A stretch of 5,994 nt of DNA from Bacteroidales bacterium (GCA_025350365.1 JANXXY010000242.1:1-5994); one strand, 5' to 3'; numbered from the stretch's first letter, positions 1-5,994 are shown. Notes: generated from the sequence alone by a model not told the origin. Made by a program: numbers and translations.

Positions 1-768
1 TTTTCGGTTACATCCGGTAAAAATCATAATTTTTCCATCGGCAGAGATGGACTGAGCTCCTTCATTGCCTAAAGTATTAAGCGGCGAACCAACTGGTTGG
101 GTTACTGACCATTTCCCATTTTCAAATGAGGAGATATAAAAATCCTCCTGACGGTTATGATAAGCCTGGGCATTGTTAGGGTCGATAGGGAGAAGTTCAG
201 TCACCACAAGTGTCTTCTCATCAGCTGTTAGGCTTGGCCAATATAGTTCATTTTTTGTATTGATATTTAAGCCTAAACTTTTAGGTTCGAAGGGTACCGG
301 GTTTTTTATAGCAGCCATTGCAAACCCGCAACTTTTTATAAGCTTTTCGGAGGCTGTTTTCGATTGGGGTGTTATATTGGAATAAGTGAGGTATTTTTTA
401 ATATGATCGAATGCTTTATCGTATTCACCATTATTGAATTCGAGGTTAGCAAGGTTGGAATACACAGGTGGAAAAAATTCAGGGTTTAGCTGAATCCCAT
501 TTCGAAACATTTCAATGGCAAGCTTTTCCTGTTGGTTATCAGTATAAACCTCACCTAACAATAAATATGCTTCTACAAATTTTTTATCACCTTCAATTGC
601 CTCCTTTAGCGATTTAATTGCCTGATCGAAATACCGAAGGTTAGCTTTTGCTAATCCGTCCTGATAAAGCTTGATGGCTTTGTTTGATTTGGTACTTAAT
701 TGTGTTTGAGCAAAAAGAATATTAAAATTTTGACCTGTAAGAATTAATAAAATGATAAATAATCTCAT
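1..768 (-). CDS. Exported TPR/PD40 repeat protein, OmpA-family type (C-terminus missing)
   Basis: The reading frame starts at ATG 768-766 and stays open for 256 codons to the left edge, so the 3' part is missing. Residues 1-20 form a signal peptide (Arg-2, a hydrophobic stretch, then LFA before Gln-21) with no lipobox Cys, so export to the periplasm is expected. Residues about 30-63, 64-97 and 98-131 read as three tetratricopeptide repeats, with AYLLLGEVY and YSNLANLEFNNGEYDKAF the clearest. From about 174 onward come PD40/WD40-like beta-propeller strands, with SLTADEKTLVVTE and QSISADGKIMIFTGCN matching the usual S-x-DGK-x-x-x-F pattern. In Bacteroidota this order usually continues into more propeller blades and often a C-terminal OmpA peptidoglycan-binding domain. 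PorE of the type IX secretion system has such an architecture, but the OmpA part is outside this window. The role is therefore inferred as envelope scaffold. The propeller gene 869-1780 lies 100 bp upstream on the same strand. Confidence 0.85.
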   Translation of the reverse strand, partial: MRLFIILLILTGQNFNILFAQTQLSTKSNKAIKLYQDGLAKANLRYFDQAIKSLKEAIEGDKKFVEAYLLLGEVYTDNQQEKLAIEMFRNGIQLNPEFFPPVYSNLANLEFNNGEYDKAFDHIKKYLTYSNITPQSKTASEKLIKSCGFAMAAIKNPVPFEPKSLGLNINTKNELYWPSLTADEKTLVVTELLPIDPNNAQAYHNRQEDFYISSFENGKWSVTQPVGSPLNTLGNEGAQSISADGKIMIFTGCNRK

Positions 769-868
769 CCGGTTTGATTTAGAGTTAAATTTAATGAAAC
801 GTTACGAGGAAAAAAATAAAGGAAGTGAAAAAATGTCGGAAATAAAGTAAAATAACCTGTCACTTGAT

Positions 869-1780
869 TTAAGGCTCTATTTTGACTACAAACAATTGTG
901 GAAAACTGGTAGTTTTTTCGGATGATATCAGGTAAGTAACCGAATCAAGTATTGCAATGCCTTCGGTTTGTTTTCCGTTTAAAGCTCTTATATCATAGCG
1001 CACACCATCAGATGGTTTTAGATTGAGGTTCGTAAAATGATTAAAGCGCCAGATGAAAGGGGTAGAATTAGCGTATCCCAATAAAACTAACTGACTATTT
1101 TTTAAACAAGCGGCAGTTATCAATCCCTTTGAGTCGAAAATCCCTATCTTTTTAGCCATATATTTTCCAGGCTCTTTTGGGATTTGGTAAATACCAGATG
1201 TATTAGTTATCCAGTTTTTTGTAAATAAATAAATTGAATCATTAAAGCAAATCATTGCTTCACAGTCGAAAGCGCTGCGTTTTAAAGTGAAAGTAGTTGG
1301 GGCATAATCGGGGTAGGTAAAATGTATTTTGCGGGCCTTAACTGCTTTGTTTTTGTGTTTTGGAATGTCCTCTTTATCAATTATGTAAATGCATAGATTA
1401 TGACGAATTCCAAAATTATTTCCAAAATCTCCAACATATACAAAACTACTATCCTGTGATATTTCTTCCCAGTCGTAATTCTTTCCATTCCATAATGTAA
1501 TTCGCTGTTTAATTGAGCTATCTGCCATGGAGTAGGAATAAATTTCCGGTTCACCCCCACTGTCATTAAATGTCCAAACCAGATGATTATAATATATTAG
1601 ACCTGATGTTTCGACCAGTATATCAGGGAGATTAAATGTTCTCTCAATAATTATTATTTTCTGATTTGATATAACTCGCTGCGACTTGTTTTGTAGTTTA
1701 TTTACTTTTAATGCGGCAATAGTAATAGACACAAAGAGTATGCATGTGAAAATTAGTATCGTCCTAATTTTGGTTCTCAT
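869..1780 (-). CDS. Exported or membrane-anchored beta-propeller-like protein of unknown function
   Basis: This is a complete 303-residue protein starting at ATG 1780-1778, preceded by an A-rich leader without a Shine-Dalgarno site. Basic residues (Arg-2, Lys-4, Arg-6) and a hydrophobic run at about 8-24 indicate a signal peptide or N-terminal anchor. Cys-13 lies inside the hydrophobic core and not in a good lipobox, so a lipoprotein is unlikely. The rest is beta-rich with recurring motifs: ETSGLI (57-62), WTFNDSGGEPEIY (69-81), DWEEIS (103-108), YVGDFGNN (115-122), DCEAM (172-176), LFTKNW (185-190) and QTEGIAI (271-277). The repeated acidic-x-Glu-small/acidic-hydrophobic pattern followed by strands resembles propeller proteins of the SdiA-regulated or phytase-esterase-like kind, where acidic side chains often bind metal. 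That assignment is by pattern only, and no substrate can be named. The TPR/PD40 gene follows 100 bp downstream on the same strand, so co-transcription is possible. Confidence 0.8.
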   Translation of the reverse strand: MRTKIRTILIFTCILFVSITIAALKVNKLQNKSQRVISNQKIIIIERTFNLPDILVETSGLIYYNHLVWTFNDSGGEPEIYSYSMADSSIKQRITLWNGKNYDWEEISQDSSFVYVGDFGNNFGIRHNLCIYIIDKEDIPKHKNKAVKARKIHFTYPDYAPTTFTLKRSAFDCEAMICFNDSIYLFTKNWITNTSGIYQIPKEPGKYMAKKIGIFDSKGLITAACLKNSQLVLLGYANSTPFIWRFNHFTNLNLKPSDGVRYDIRALNGKQTEGIAILDSVTYLISSEKTTSFPQLFVVKIEP

Positions 1781-1894
1781 TTTTATTGTAAATTTTTCGA
1801 TAAAACAATAATATAATCATTGGCTTGGTAAAGATAAATATCATAACTTGCATCTAAACTATTTTCTTATCAAAACAACCAAATAATTATAATT
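1781..1894. promoter_or_regulatory. Divergent intergenic region with weak candidate Bacteroidota promoters
   Basis: This 114-bp AT-rich gap separates the divergent genes 869-1780 and 1895-2944, so it must hold the promoters for both. Bacteroidota primary sigma promoters use TTTG near -33 and TAnnTTTG near -7. Facing left, TTTG at 1883-1880 is followed after 18 bases by TAGTTTAG at 1861-1854, one mismatch from the -7 consensus. Facing right, TTGG at 1820-1823 is followed after 20 bases by TAACTTGC at 1844-1851, a poorer match. These were picked by eye in AT-rich DNA where such matches arise by chance, so exact positions are tentative. That promoters lie somewhere in the gap is much safer. Confidence 0.35.
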
Positions 1895-2944
1895 ATGGCT
1901 CAGGATAAAATAGTTACTGGAATAGCGTCTTTCGGTATGTCAGGTAAAGTGTTTCATGCACCTTTACTAACAAACCACGAGGGGTTTCATCTGAAAACCA
2001 TTGTAGAACGAAGTAATAATCAGGCACAACAATGGTATCCTGATGTGCAAATTTCAAAATCGTTCGATGACATATTACACGATTCTGAAATTGAGCTTGT
2101 TATTGTAAATACTCCTGATCATACGCATGCTGAATTGGCTCATAAAGCACTGATGGCAGGCAAACATGTGGTTGTTGAAAAACCTTTTACATTGCATGCC
2201 AGTGAATGTGAGGATTTATTAAATCTTGCCATACGTAAAAATAAAATTCTTAGTGTATTTCAAAATCGTAGATGGGACGGGGACTTTTTGACCGTGCAAA
2301 AAGTAATTAAGAACGAATTGCTTGGTAAACTGGTTGAATATGAAGCTCATTTTGACAGGTTTCGTAATTATATACAACCAAATACGTGGAAGGAAGATTC
2401 CTCAACAGGTACTGGCACTTTATATAATTTGGGTTCACATTTGATTGATCAGGCATTGGTATTATTCGGAATGCCTGATTCCGTTTCTGCCGATATACGA
2501 ACTTTAAGACCGGAAGGTAGGGTAGACGATTTTTTCGAAGTATTGTTAAATTACCCCGATATTAGAGTTGCTTTAAAAGCCAGCTACCTGGTGCGTGAAC
2601 CCGGACCACGCTATAGTGTTCATGGTACTCATGGGTCGTTTCTTAAATATGGAATTGATCCACAGGAAGATGCCTTAAAAAAAGGAGAATCACCACTTAA
2701 CGTTGACTGGGGTAAGGAAAGCACTGAAATGTGGGGTACATTAAACGCCGATAAGCGCGGACTGCATTATGTTGGCAGGCTGCAAACAATACCGGGAAAT
2801 TATATGGCGTTTTACGATAATATATTTGATGCCATTGTTAACGGTAAAGAATTGGCAGTTAAACCTGAAGAAGCCATTAATGTAATTAGTGTTATTGAGG
2901 CTGCCCTGGAAAGCCACAAACACAAAAAGGTCATTTCACTTTAA
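1895..2944 (+). CDS. Gfo/Idh/MocA family NAD(P)-dependent oxidoreductase, YdgJ-like
   Basis: This is a complete 349-residue protein, normal length for the family. The N-terminal Rossmann domain covers about residues 1-122. Its nucleotide loop reads GIASFGMSG (9-17), so the first Gly of the usual GxGxxG is Ser-12. VIVNTPDHTHAELA (69-82) and the hallmark EKP (95-97, with catalytic Lys-96) follow. The C-terminal substrate and dimerisation domain carries FQNRRWDGDF (122-131), HFDRFR (152-157), GSHLIDQA (180-187, with His-182 and Asp-185 at the usual catalytic positions), KYGIDPQE (251-258) and IPGNYMAFY (299-307). These blocks match E. coli YdgJ as I recall it. YdgJ and B. subtilis YvaA/IolW relatives act on inositols or sugars, using NAD(P)+ to oxidise a ring hydroxyl. 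The substrate here is not determined, and residues Glu-38 Arg-39 after beta-2 do not settle NAD versus NADP. No sugar or inositol genes lie nearby. The AT-rich leader lacks a Shine-Dalgarno site. Confidence 0.93.
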   Translation: MAQDKIVTGIASFGMSGKVFHAPLLTNHEGFHLKTIVERSNNQAQQWYPDVQISKSFDDILHDSEIELVIVNTPDHTHAELAHKALMAGKHVVVEKPFTLHASECEDLLNLAIRKNKILSVFQNRRWDGDFLTVQKVIKNELLGKLVEYEAHFDRFRNYIQPNTWKEDSSTGTGTLYNLGSHLIDQALVLFGMPDSVSADIRTLRPEGRVDDFFEVLLNYPDIRVALKASYLVREPGPRYSVHGTHGSFLKYGIDPQEDALKKGESPLNVDWGKESTEMWGTLNADKRGLHYVGRLQTIPGNYMAFYDNIFDAIVNGKELAVKPEEAINVISVIEAALESHKHKKVISL

Positions 2945-3086
2945 AAATATTACAAGCAACCTTTCGTAATCCAAACAGAGATGGTTATTCACTAATTTGA
3001 CTTCGTGTGGAATATGTTTCCTGATTCAATTTTAATAACGTTTTATAAACCATTTTATATATTTTTACATCCGATAAATATAACAT

Positions 3087-3527
3087 ATGAATACAAAAAA
3101 GATTGAGTTTTCTCCAGACCAGTTCCGTCAATTAATGAAGTTAGTTTACCTTGGTCACTGGATTTCCAATTCACACAAAGACGAACCCGATAAATCAATT
3201 GACGAAATGGAACAATACATTTACGCTAGGGCAAAAGAGTTTGGGTGTGATGATTTAATTGAGTTCGAGGCAAACTATAAAAAAAATTATCCATCCTTAG
3301 ATATGGAAGAAGAGCTTGATTTGGTTGTTCAGGATTATGATGAATATGTGTTTTGGGAAGAATTGGCCTGGCGTCTTGCAGAACGTGATTTCACTAAAAA
3401 ATTCGATCATGCTCAGATTTTATGCATGACGAGCGATGAGATTTTCCGCGAAAAAAATACCATTGCCGATAAATATTTTGAAGAATTTAACGTTAATGGT
3501 ATCGATAATCTGGAATTTGGGAAATAA
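3087..3527 (+). CDS. Acidic hypothetical protein, 146 residues
   Basis: I do not recognise this family. The frame runs from ATG 3087 to TAA with an AT-rich leader (AATATAACAT before the ATG) typical of this genome, and the codon use and amino-acid mix look like real coding sequence. The protein is soluble-looking, with no signal peptide or membrane segment. It is strongly acidic: I count 34 Asp/Glu against 18 Lys/Arg. It appears mostly helical, with notable segments FRQLMKLVYLGHWISNS (13-29), a Glu/Asp/Tyr-rich middle (EEELDLVVQDYDEYVFW, 74-90), EELAWRLAERDF (91-102) and a tail KYFEEFNVNGIDNLEFG. It has only two cysteines (54 and 113), not arranged as a metal site. It lies 142 bp after the oxidoreductase on the same strand and ends just before the hairpin at 3564-3589. 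A cytoplasmic protein is likely; its function is unknown. Confidence 0.75.
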   Translation: MNTKKIEFSPDQFRQLMKLVYLGHWISNSHKDEPDKSIDEMEQYIYARAKEFGCDDLIEFEANYKKNYPSLDMEEELDLVVQDYDEYVFWEELAWRLAERDFTKKFDHAQILCMTSDEIFREKNTIADKYFEEFNVNGIDNLEFGK

Positions 3528-3553
3528 AGAATAACCGAATTTCGACACTATCA

Positions 3554-3593
3554 TAAAAAACAAATAAGCCCTTTAATGTAAGGGCTTATGTTT
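3554..3593. terminator. Bidirectional intrinsic terminator between convergent genes
   Basis: A perfect 10-bp inverted repeat, ATAAGCCCTT at 3564-3573 and AAGGGCTTAT at 3580-3589, encloses a 6-base loop (TAATGT). On the plus strand GTTTATAAAG follows, giving a short T run. On the minus strand the stem is followed by TTTGTTTTTTAT (complement of about 3552-3563), a good U tract. The outer bases can extend the stem, pairing AAAC 3558-3561 with GTTT 3590-3593 and bulging two A residues. It lies 36 bases after the stop of the 146-residue gene and 10 bases after the stop of the flavodoxin gene, so it can end transcription from both sides. The minus-strand direction looks stronger. Confidence 0.85.
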
Positions 3594-3599
3594 ATAAAG

Positions 3600-4106
3600 T
3601 TAATTAAATTCGCTTTTTATTTGTTCTACCCAAGCCTTAACCCGTTGCATATTTTTTTTGGCTTGAGTTTCAAAATCAATAGCTAACCCTAAAAATTGGT
3701 TGTTTCGCACTGCTTTTGAGCTTTCAAACACGTATCCTTTTGTTGAAGTTAATCCTATAATTACAGCGCCTTTGCTTTCAAGAAGCTGAGTCATAATTCC
3801 AAGAGCATCTACGAAATTTTCGGGGTAACCCTCCTGATCTCCCAAACCGAACAGAGCAAATTTCTTCCCTTTGAGATTCATATCTTCAATTGCGGGACCA
3901 AACTCATCCCAATAACTTGGCAACTCTCCCTCGAACCAAGTTGGAACTCCCAAAATCAGATTTTCATAAGAGAGAAATTGTTCTTTGGTAACAGTTTCGG
4001 AATTAACACTTTCAATTAATTTATTGCCGAACTCTTCTAAAATCAGTTCCGCAATTTTTTTTGTTTTGTTACTTTTAAAACTGTAGAATAGCCCTATTTT
4101 GTTCAT
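3600..4106 (-). CDS. fldA: Long-chain flavodoxin
   Basis: This is a complete 168-residue FMN-binding electron carrier of the cytoplasm, the usual length for long-chain flavodoxins, starting at ATG 4106-4104. The numbering matches Anabaena flavodoxin closely. KIGLFYS begins strand 1. VPTWFEGELPSYWDEF (54-69) is the first isoalloxazine loop with Trp-57. FGLGDQEGYPENFVDALG (86-103) is the second, with Tyr-94 stacking on the flavin. GYVFESSKAVRNNQFLGLAID (124-144) is the long-chain insertion. The phosphate-binding loop departs from the norm: residues 10-15 are FKSNKT, where Anabaena has TQTGKT, so only Lys-14 and Thr-15 are kept, with Ser for Thr-12. Flavodoxin commonly replaces ferredoxin under iron limitation, but the redox partner here is unknown. 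The gene follows E1 on the same strand after 114 bp and has its own candidate promoter. The symbol is given by family, not by synteny. Confidence 0.95.
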   Translation of the reverse strand: MNKIGLFYSFKSNKTKKIAELILEEFGNKLIESVNSETVTKEQFLSYENLILGVPTWFEGELPSYWDEFGPAIEDMNLKGKKFALFGLGDQEGYPENFVDALGIMTQLLESKGAVIIGLTSTKGYVFESSKAVRNNQFLGLAIDFETQAKKNMQRVKAWVEQIKSEFN

Positions 4107-4135
4107 TTTAAGTTTTCTAAAAATTATTAAACATG

Positions 4136-4168
4136 CACAATTATCGACTTATATTGAAAAGAATCAAA
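4136..4168 (-). promoter_or_regulatory. Candidate promoter of the flavodoxin gene
   Basis: Read on the minus strand, TTTG at 4168-4165 is followed after 21 bases by TAATTGTG at 4143-4136. This fits the Bacteroidota -33/-7 pattern (TTTG and TAnnTTTG) with one mismatch in the -7 element. Transcription would start near 4130, leaving a leader of roughly 20-25 bases before the ATG at 4106, a reasonable layout. It was chosen by eye in AT-rich sequence, so confidence is limited. Confidence 0.35.
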
Positions 4169-4176
4169 AGTAAAAA

Positions 4177-4190
4177 ATTATCATGATATT
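4177..4190. repeat. Short palindrome upstream of the flavodoxin promoter, possible operator
   Basis: ATTATCATGATATT contains the perfect 10-bp palindrome TATCATGATA (4179-4188), with a further matching A/T pair at the outer ends and one mismatch between. It lies 8 bases upstream of the candidate -33 element of the flavodoxin gene, where a regulator could bind. The TTATCATGATA core vaguely recalls Fur-type GATAAT boxes, and flavodoxins are often iron-regulated, but it does not match the full consensus. Palindromes of this size also arise by chance in AT-rich DNA. Confidence 0.2.
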
Positions 4191-4220
4191 CGGCTCTTGA
4201 TTCTTAGTTGCGGCATACTA

Positions 4221-5994
4221 CTAATATGCAAGAATTTCCTTCATCGCAAATGCGATTTTTTCGGTATTAGGCAAGGTGGCAGTCTCCAAAATACGATTAA
4301 AGCCTACAGGAGTAAAAGTGGAACCGACCCGCTTAATGGGGGCATCAAGGTATTCAAATGCCTCATTAGCAATGATAGCAGCAATTTCTGCACCAAAACC
4401 TGAAAACACTTTATCCTCATGCACGATAAGTACCCGTCCCGTTTTTTTTACTGAAGCGAGTATAGCTTCTTTATCCAAAGGAATAAGAGAACGTAAATCG
4501 ATTACTTCAATAGAATTTCCATTGTCTTCCTCGAGTTTACGGGCGGCTTCAAGACACATATGTGTTGTATTTCCATAAGTGATAACGGTTAGTTCCTTGC
4601 CTTCTTTTCGTGTTAAAGCTTTTCCAAAAGGAACCTCAAAATCATCAGGTACAACTGTAGCAGCCTGCACTGAGTTATACAATGCTTTCGGTTCCAAAAA
4701 CAGCGTGAATCCTTCCGATCTGAGGCTTGTACGCAATAATCCTGCCGCATCATCAGCAAAGGATGGATAAACAATTCGCACTCCTGGCATTGTTGTCAAT
4801 GCTCCCTCAATGGTTTGCGAATGGTATAAGCCTCCACCGATATAACCACCGGATGCTAGTCGAACGGTAACATTCGGTACAAATTTGCCATTACTGCGCC
4901 AATAATCGTGAGTACACTCAATAAACTGCTCCATGGCCGGCCAAAAATAATCTGCAAACTCAGCGCCCTCGGCAACAATACGAATTTTTTTATTAAACCT
5001 GCTCATTCCATTGGCTGTTCCAAGAATAAAATCTTCGGCAATGGGAGCATTAAATACCCTTTCAATTCCGAATTCCTTCTGCATTCCTTTACTTACATTA
5101 AAAATACCGCCCTTGTCCTTATTGGCGATATCCTGACCCCAAATAAAAGTATCGGGATTATGACGGAATTCAGCTTTCAATGTTTCATTAATTGCTTCAA
5201 TCAATTTCTTTGAATCACCTTGTTGGCTATGGCTTCCCTCAGGGTATTTTGTTGAGATGTATGGCTCCGGTGAAACAAAATCTAAAATTGAATTGGGATT
5301 TGGATCAGGAGCTGCCAATCCTTTTTTGTGAGCATCTTTTACTTCAGCCTTTACTTGCTCCTCAATTAGTTGCAGTTCCTCATTTGTAAACCGGTTGTAT
5401 CGTATAAGAAGACGCCGATACTTGGCAAGTGGATCATATTCTGCAACATAAGCTCGTTCTGCTTCGTCGCGGTATAAATCATGACGATCCGAATTTGAAT
5501 GAGAGTGAATACGTACACAATTAGCTTGTACAATAGCGGGTTTTTGATTTTCGATAACCCATTGTTTAGCCTCAGTCATCACACTCATCGAATCAAATAC
5601 ATCTTTTCCATTACAAAAATAAATCTTCAAATTTTTAAAACCGGAAAAGTTATTGGCCACTTTATTGTTCGCGGTTTGGTCTTTTTTAGGAACAGAAATT
5701 CCATATCCGTTGTCCTGAAACACAAAAATTACCGGCAATTGTTCGGTCGAAGCCCCATTGATGGCTTCGTAGACATACCCTTCGCTCACAGATGATTCAC
5801 CCTGGGAGCTGACAGAGATGCCATCGCTTTTATAATATTTGATTGCACGAGCCACCCCGGCAGCATGAAGCGTATGATTTCCTGTACTTGATGAAACATT
5901 ATGAATATTCCAGGCTGGTTTGCCAAAATGATTTGACATATGACGACCGCCTGAATTCACATCCCCAGCTTTTGAAATTCCATTCAGAATTATC
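4221..5994 (-). CDS. Thiamine-diphosphate-dependent 2-oxoacid dehydrogenase E1, fused alpha and beta parts (N-terminus missing)
   Basis: The frame is open to the right edge, so the true start lies outside. An in-frame GTG at 5960-5958 is not the start, because the conserved stretch continues upstream as SKAGDVNSGGRHMSNHFG. Numbering the 590 visible residues from the codon at 5993-5991, the alpha part has a thiamine-diphosphate/metal motif GESSVSEG (65-72), followed by DNGYGISVP (94-102), and the active-site loop RIHSHSNSD (161-170, His-166). A linker at about 205-260 leads into the beta part: NAPIAED (315-321, Glu-320 the likely cofactor-activating Glu), EFADYFWPAMEQ (345-356), GGGLYHSQ (386-393), FLEPKALY (432-439) and a C-terminal transketolase domain from about 465. 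E1 decarboxylates a 2-oxoacid and passes the acyl group to lipoyl-E2. GE in place of GD resembles human branched-chain E1 alpha (GEGAASEG), which hints at branched-chain substrates without proving it. Perhaps 80-110 residues are missing. It ends in tandem TAG TAG stops. No E2 or E3 gene is visible. Confidence 0.93.
   Translation of the reverse strand, partial: IILNGISKAGDVNSGGRHMSNHFGKPAWNIHNVSSSTGNHTLHAAGVARAIKYYKSDGISVSSQGESSVSEGYVYEAINGASTEQLPVIFVFQDNGYGISVPKKDQTANNKVANNFSGFKNLKIYFCNGKDVFDSMSVMTEAKQWVIENQKPAIVQANCVRIHSHSNSDRHDLYRDEAERAYVAEYDPLAKYRRLLIRYNRFTNEELQLIEEQVKAEVKDAHKKGLAAPDPNPNSILDFVSPEPYISTKYPEGSHSQQGDSKKLIEAINETLKAEFRHNPDTFIWGQDIANKDKGGIFNVSKGMQKEFGIERVFNAPIAEDFILGTANGMSRFNKKIRIVAEGAEFADYFWPAMEQFIECTHDYWRSNGKFVPNVTVRLASGGYIGGGLYHSQTIEGALTTMPGVRIVYPSFADDAAGLLRTSLRSEGFTLFLEPKALYNSVQAATVVPDDFEVPFGKALTRKEGKELTVITYGNTTHMCLEAARKLEEDNGNSIEVIDLRSLIPLDKEAILASVKKTGRVLIVHEDKVFSGFGAEIAAIIANEAFEYLDAPIKRVGSTFTPVGFNRILETATLPNTEKIAFAMKEILAY

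Noticed and set aside
173..385. Plus-strand open frame of 70 codons
   Set aside because: It lies antisense to the TPR/PD40 gene, whose translation shows clear repeats; nothing supports the plus-strand peptide.
1381..1566. Alternative minus-strand frame inside the propeller-like gene
   Set aside because: It overlaps the longer frame that carries the conserved motifs and has no recognisable content of its own.
2741..2923. Minus-strand open frame of 60 codons within the oxidoreductase gene
   Set aside because: It is antisense to the conserved C-terminal domain of the Gfo/Idh protein and shows no domain of its own.
2945..3086. Terminator or promoter between the oxidoreductase and the 146-residue gene
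   Set aside because: No GC-containing hairpin with a T run is visible, and no TTTG/TAnnTTTG pair with 18-21-base spacing was found, so read-through from the upstream gene cannot be excluded or shown.
4171..4190. Terminator for E1 formed by the TATCATGATA palindrome followed by T residues on the minus strand
   Set aside because: The palindrome has no spacer, so only three or four A/T-rich pairs could form once a loop is allowed; this is too weak for an intrinsic terminator.
4197..5795. Several plus-strand open frames of 60-100 codons across the E1 gene
   Set aside because: They lie antisense to a well-conserved enzyme, encode low-complexity, Ser-rich or unrecognisable peptides, and are shadows of the minus-strand coding frame.
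5958..5960. GTG as the start codon of the E1 gene
   Set aside because: The frame is open upstream to the window edge and encodes conserved residues (SKAGD before VNSGGRHM), so GTG is an internal Val codon.
3600..5994. A functional E1-flavodoxin electron-transfer unit
   Set aside because: E1 of 2-oxoacid dehydrogenase complexes hands its acyl group to lipoyl-E2, not to flavodoxin; flavodoxin-coupled oxidation uses a different enzyme class (pyruvate:flavodoxin oxidoreductase). The 114-bp gap and separate candidate promoter also argue against a dedicated pair.

Overview
The window looks like chromosomal DNA from a member of the Bacteroidota, plausibly an environmental Bacteroidales/Marinilabiliales-type organism. 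It is AT-rich and its start codons sit in A/T-rich leaders with no Shine-Dalgarno purine run. The protein families also fit: a TPR/PD40 OmpA-type envelope protein, an E1 dehydrogenase with alpha and beta parts in one chain, and a long-chain flavodoxin. The lineage is inferred from these features, not from a marker gene.

Layout, left to right. Positions 1-768 (minus) hold the N-terminal 256 residues of an exported TPR plus PD40 protein whose C-terminus lies beyond the left edge. Positions 869-1780 (minus) encode an exported or membrane-anchored protein that reads like a beta-propeller with recurring acidic motifs. A 114-bp divergent intergenic region follows. Positions 1895-2944 (plus) encode a Gfo/Idh/MocA oxidoreductase closest in appearance to E. 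coli YdgJ. Positions 3087-3527 (plus) encode an acidic 146-residue protein I do not recognise. A strong hairpin at 3564-3589 separates it from a convergent long-chain flavodoxin gene at 3600-4106 (minus). Positions 4221-5994 (minus) hold a 5'-truncated gene for a thiamine-diphosphate-dependent 2-oxoacid dehydrogenase E1 with fused alpha and beta parts.

The genes do not form one obvious pathway. E1 and flavodoxin are co-oriented, but a 114-bp gap with its own candidate promoter suggests the flavodoxin is transcribed separately. The two leftmost genes are co-oriented, both encode envelope-directed proteins and are 100 bp apart. I saw no tRNA or rRNA gene, mobile element, CRISPR array or phage feature, and no clear evidence of a new multi-gene system. 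The points most worth a second look are departures from textbook motifs: the FMN phosphate loop of the flavodoxin, the dinucleotide-binding loop of the oxidoreductase and the thiamine-diphosphate motif of E1. The unrecognised acidic protein and the propeller-like exported protein are also worth following.
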